A stretch of DNA of 7,566 bases from Cloacibacillus sp. (GTDB taxonomy: Bacteria; Synergistota; Synergistia; Synergistales; Synergistaceae): assembly GCF_020860125.1 (NCBI RefSeq), contig NZ_JAJBUX010000062.1, forward strand, positions 1-7,566. The letters run 5' to 3'. Under the pieces are notes generated by a model. The model did not search any database, had not been told where the DNA came from, and saw nothing but the letters and a program-made list of their open reading frames with translations. This document shows, piece by piece, positions 6,021 through 7,566 of this stretch; position 1 is the first letter of the stretch; each line of letters starts with the position of its first letter. Made by a program: the position numbers and the translations under genes.

Positions 6021-7427
6021 TTGAAATCAAAAAATCTATATATGCTGACCTACGGATATCTCCTTACAAAAATCTATTTTGGCCTTTACTCAAAGGGACG
6101 CCCGCTGCCCTCCATCCACCGTCTGTCACAGCTGCTGGGAGTATCGACAGTGACAGTGCAGGGCGCGCTGAAAATGCTTCAGCGGGGAAAATATATTTCC
6201 GGCTCGGAGCTGGGGCGCACGGTCATCTACGACCAAGAGGCAAAAAACGGCCTGCCTGCCGGCATCCTCGCCAGAGAGGAGGTGCTGCGCGATATCTATC
6301 AGGGATTCGCGCTGATCCTGCCCCCCATATTTTACGACGGCTTTCGCCGCTGTGATGAAAAAGATCTTGACCGGCTTGAGAAGATACTTGAAAAGGGCGC
6401 CTCCTTTTGTGACGAAGCGGTCACAGCTTTTCTTGCGTACCTGATAAATAAGCTTCGCAATCCGCTGATACTTGACCTGTACCATGACATAAGCCTCTAC
6501 TCTTACCCAACGCATATCGCTCGCTGTGCGGCGGATATCGGACACTGGAGGGATAATTACGAAAGACTGTGGGCAGTCCTCAAAGAAATGGTTTCGCTTG
6601 CGCGGCGGGAAGATTTTACCGCTCTTCGCTCTTTACTTGAACGGACCTACTTTGACTACGATCCGGAATATGCCTCCCACCCGCTGTCAGACTCCTTTAA
6701 TAGCCCCTACAGATGGGGCAAGCCGCGGCTCTGCAACCTGGCGGCGGCGGAAATCATCCGCTCTGTCGACAACGGCGGATATCCCATCGGCACCCTTCTC
6801 CCATCCGCCGCCGCGCTCTCCGCAAACTTGGGATACACGCTGATCACGACACGGCGGGCGTTGTCGCTGCTCAACGGCTTCGGAGTAACGAAATCATTAA
6901 ACGGCAGAGGATCGCTGGTTCTTGGCGCGGACGAGGGACGGCTCCGCGTAAAATGGCACGAACCCTCAGTGAGAAAAAACATTCTCTCCTATCTGCAGGC
7001 CATTCAAATGCTGGCCGTCACCGGCCGGTCTGTCGCCGAATCGGTATTCCCCCACATAAAAGCCGGTTCTTTTGAAGCCGCGAAGAGGGATATTCAAGAG
7101 GCGGCCGCTTCCGGCTGCCACACCGCGGCCACCGCGGCCATCGCGGTATGCCTGCGGCTGATCATCGGCGGCTCCCCCTACTCCTCAACAAAAGAGGTCT
7201 ACGGACATCTGCGGGAGCTCGCCGTCTGGGGGTATCCGCTCTCATATATCCCCCCATATCCTGAACTTGAATCTTTTGTGGAGATGCTTCTCCGCGGGAT
7301 AGAAGAGCGCAGCGGCAAGTCATTCTCTGACGGACTGGAGGGGCTCTGCCGCACGATATTTTATTCCTCCCGGGAAAAGATGGTCTCCGTGGGAATAGCC
7401 GAGGCGGGGAGGCTGGAACTGCTTTAG
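6021..7427 (+). CDS. GntR-like regulator with two winged-helix domains (internal duplication)
   Basis: This is a predicted DNA-binding transcription regulator of 468 residues, about twice the usual GntR size (roughly 230-250). A GntR-type winged helix lies at residues 11-70 (core LPSIHRLSQLLGVSTVTVQG, wing ending GRTVIY). A second lies at 238-302 (core LLPSAAALSANLGYTLITTR, wing NGRGSLVLG). Each is followed by about 165 mainly helical residues. These also seem related: YPTHI (162-166) against YPLSYI (405-410), and LLERTYF (205-211) against GLCRTIF (441-447). So it reads as two fused regulator units. The effector part resembles no ligand domain I can name with confidence. Start: TTG 6021 is supported by GGTGAT (6010-6015) 5 bases upstream; ATG 6042 has no ribosome site. 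It is divergent from the kinase, with operator-like repeats between, so autoregulation and control of the kinase are plausible but unproven. Confidence 0.85.
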   Translation: MKSKNLYMLTYGYLLTKIYFGLYSKGRPLPSIHRLSQLLGVSTVTVQGALKMLQRGKYISGSELGRTVIYDQEAKNGLPAGILAREEVLRDIYQGFALILPPIFYDGFRRCDEKDLDRLEKILEKGASFCDEAVTAFLAYLINKLRNPLILDLYHDISLYSYPTHIARCAADIGHWRDNYERLWAVLKEMVSLARREDFTALRSLLERTYFDYDPEYASHPLSDSFNSPYRWGKPRLCNLAAAEIIRSVDNGGYPIGTLLPSAAALSANLGYTLITTRRALSLLNGFGVTKSLNGRGSLVLGADEGRLRVKWHEPSVRKNILSYLQAIQMLAVTGRSVAESVFPHIKAGSFEAAKRDIQEAAASGCHTAATAAIAVCLRLIIGGSPYSSTKEVYGHLRELAVWGYPLSYIPPYPELESFVEMLLRGIEERSGKSFSDGLEGLCRTIFYSSREKMVSVGIAEAGRLELL

Positions 7428-7451
7428 GCCAGTCTCATTGTATTTAAACGG

Positions 7452-7480
7452 TGATGAATTGAATCTTTCATCATTTGCTT
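7452..7480 (+). terminator. Possible weak terminator after the regulator gene
   Basis: TGATGAA (7452-7458) pairs perfectly with TTCATCA (7467-7473) around an 8-base loop, followed by TTTGCTTT. It sits 24 bases after the stop codon. The stem is AT-rich and the T-run interrupted, so this is a weak candidate. Confidence 0.4.
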
Positions 7481-7506
7481 TGGAATAACTTGAAATTCAC
7501 ATAAAA

Positions 7507-7534
7507 TTGGATATTGTTTTAAGAAAATTATAAA
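7507..7534 (+). promoter_or_regulatory. Low-confidence promoter in the AT-rich tail
   Basis: TTGGAT (7507-7512), a 16-base spacer and TATAAA (7529-7534) could start transcription of a gene beyond the window. The tail from 7428 to 7566 is otherwise non-coding and very AT-rich, where such boxes often arise by chance. Confidence 0.25.
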
Positions 7535-7566
7535 ATAATTGTTTTCACCATATATAAAATTTGAGC

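Overview
The window looks like chromosomal DNA from a GC-rich anaerobic bacterium, most likely a member of Synergistota (Cloacibacillus or a relative). I infer this from remembered resemblance, not a search: the first 18 residues of an elongation factor Tu on the minus strand, a short-form CstA transporter, a half-size EamA transporter and a soluble PAS hybrid kinase. There is no sign of phage, plasmid, transposon, CRISPR, rRNA or tRNA.

Layout. Bases 1-55 (minus) are the start of tuf, which runs out of the window. It has a strong Shine-Dalgarno, a leader hairpin and a good sigma-70 promoter ending at 207. Bases 208-600 are non-coding: a GC-rich block (about 225-380), then an AT-rich block with two perfect palindromes and a likely promoter. 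Two plus-strand genes follow: a 136-residue protein I do not recognise (615-1025) and a 548-residue CstA-family carbon-starvation transporter (1084-2730). A textbook intrinsic terminator follows cstA. It lies only 23 bases before the start of a 137-residue EamA-type (drug/metabolite transporter superfamily) half transporter (2821-3234). Six bases further, in convergent orientation, ends a large soluble hybrid histidine kinase with two PAS domains, HisKA, HATPase and two receiver domains (minus, 3241-5667). Its upstream region (5668-6020) is shared with a divergent gene (6021-7427) encoding a regulator with two GntR-type winged-helix domains, apparently a fused internal duplication. The last 139 bases are AT-rich and non-coding.

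How the genes may work together. CstA-family proteins take up pyruvate or small peptides, and in enterobacteria some are controlled by two-component systems. A cytosolic PAS kinase and a divergent GntR-like regulator close to cstA and a second transporter suggest a nutrient-response neighbourhood, but nothing in the sequence proves that the kinase or regulator controls the transporters. The strongest regulatory signal is in the kinase/regulator divergent region. There, a 12-base direct repeat overlaps the predicted kinase -10 box, and an inverted repeat overlaps the extended -10 of the regulator gene. The most unusual object is the double-GntR regulator. I do not see a clearly new multi-gene system.
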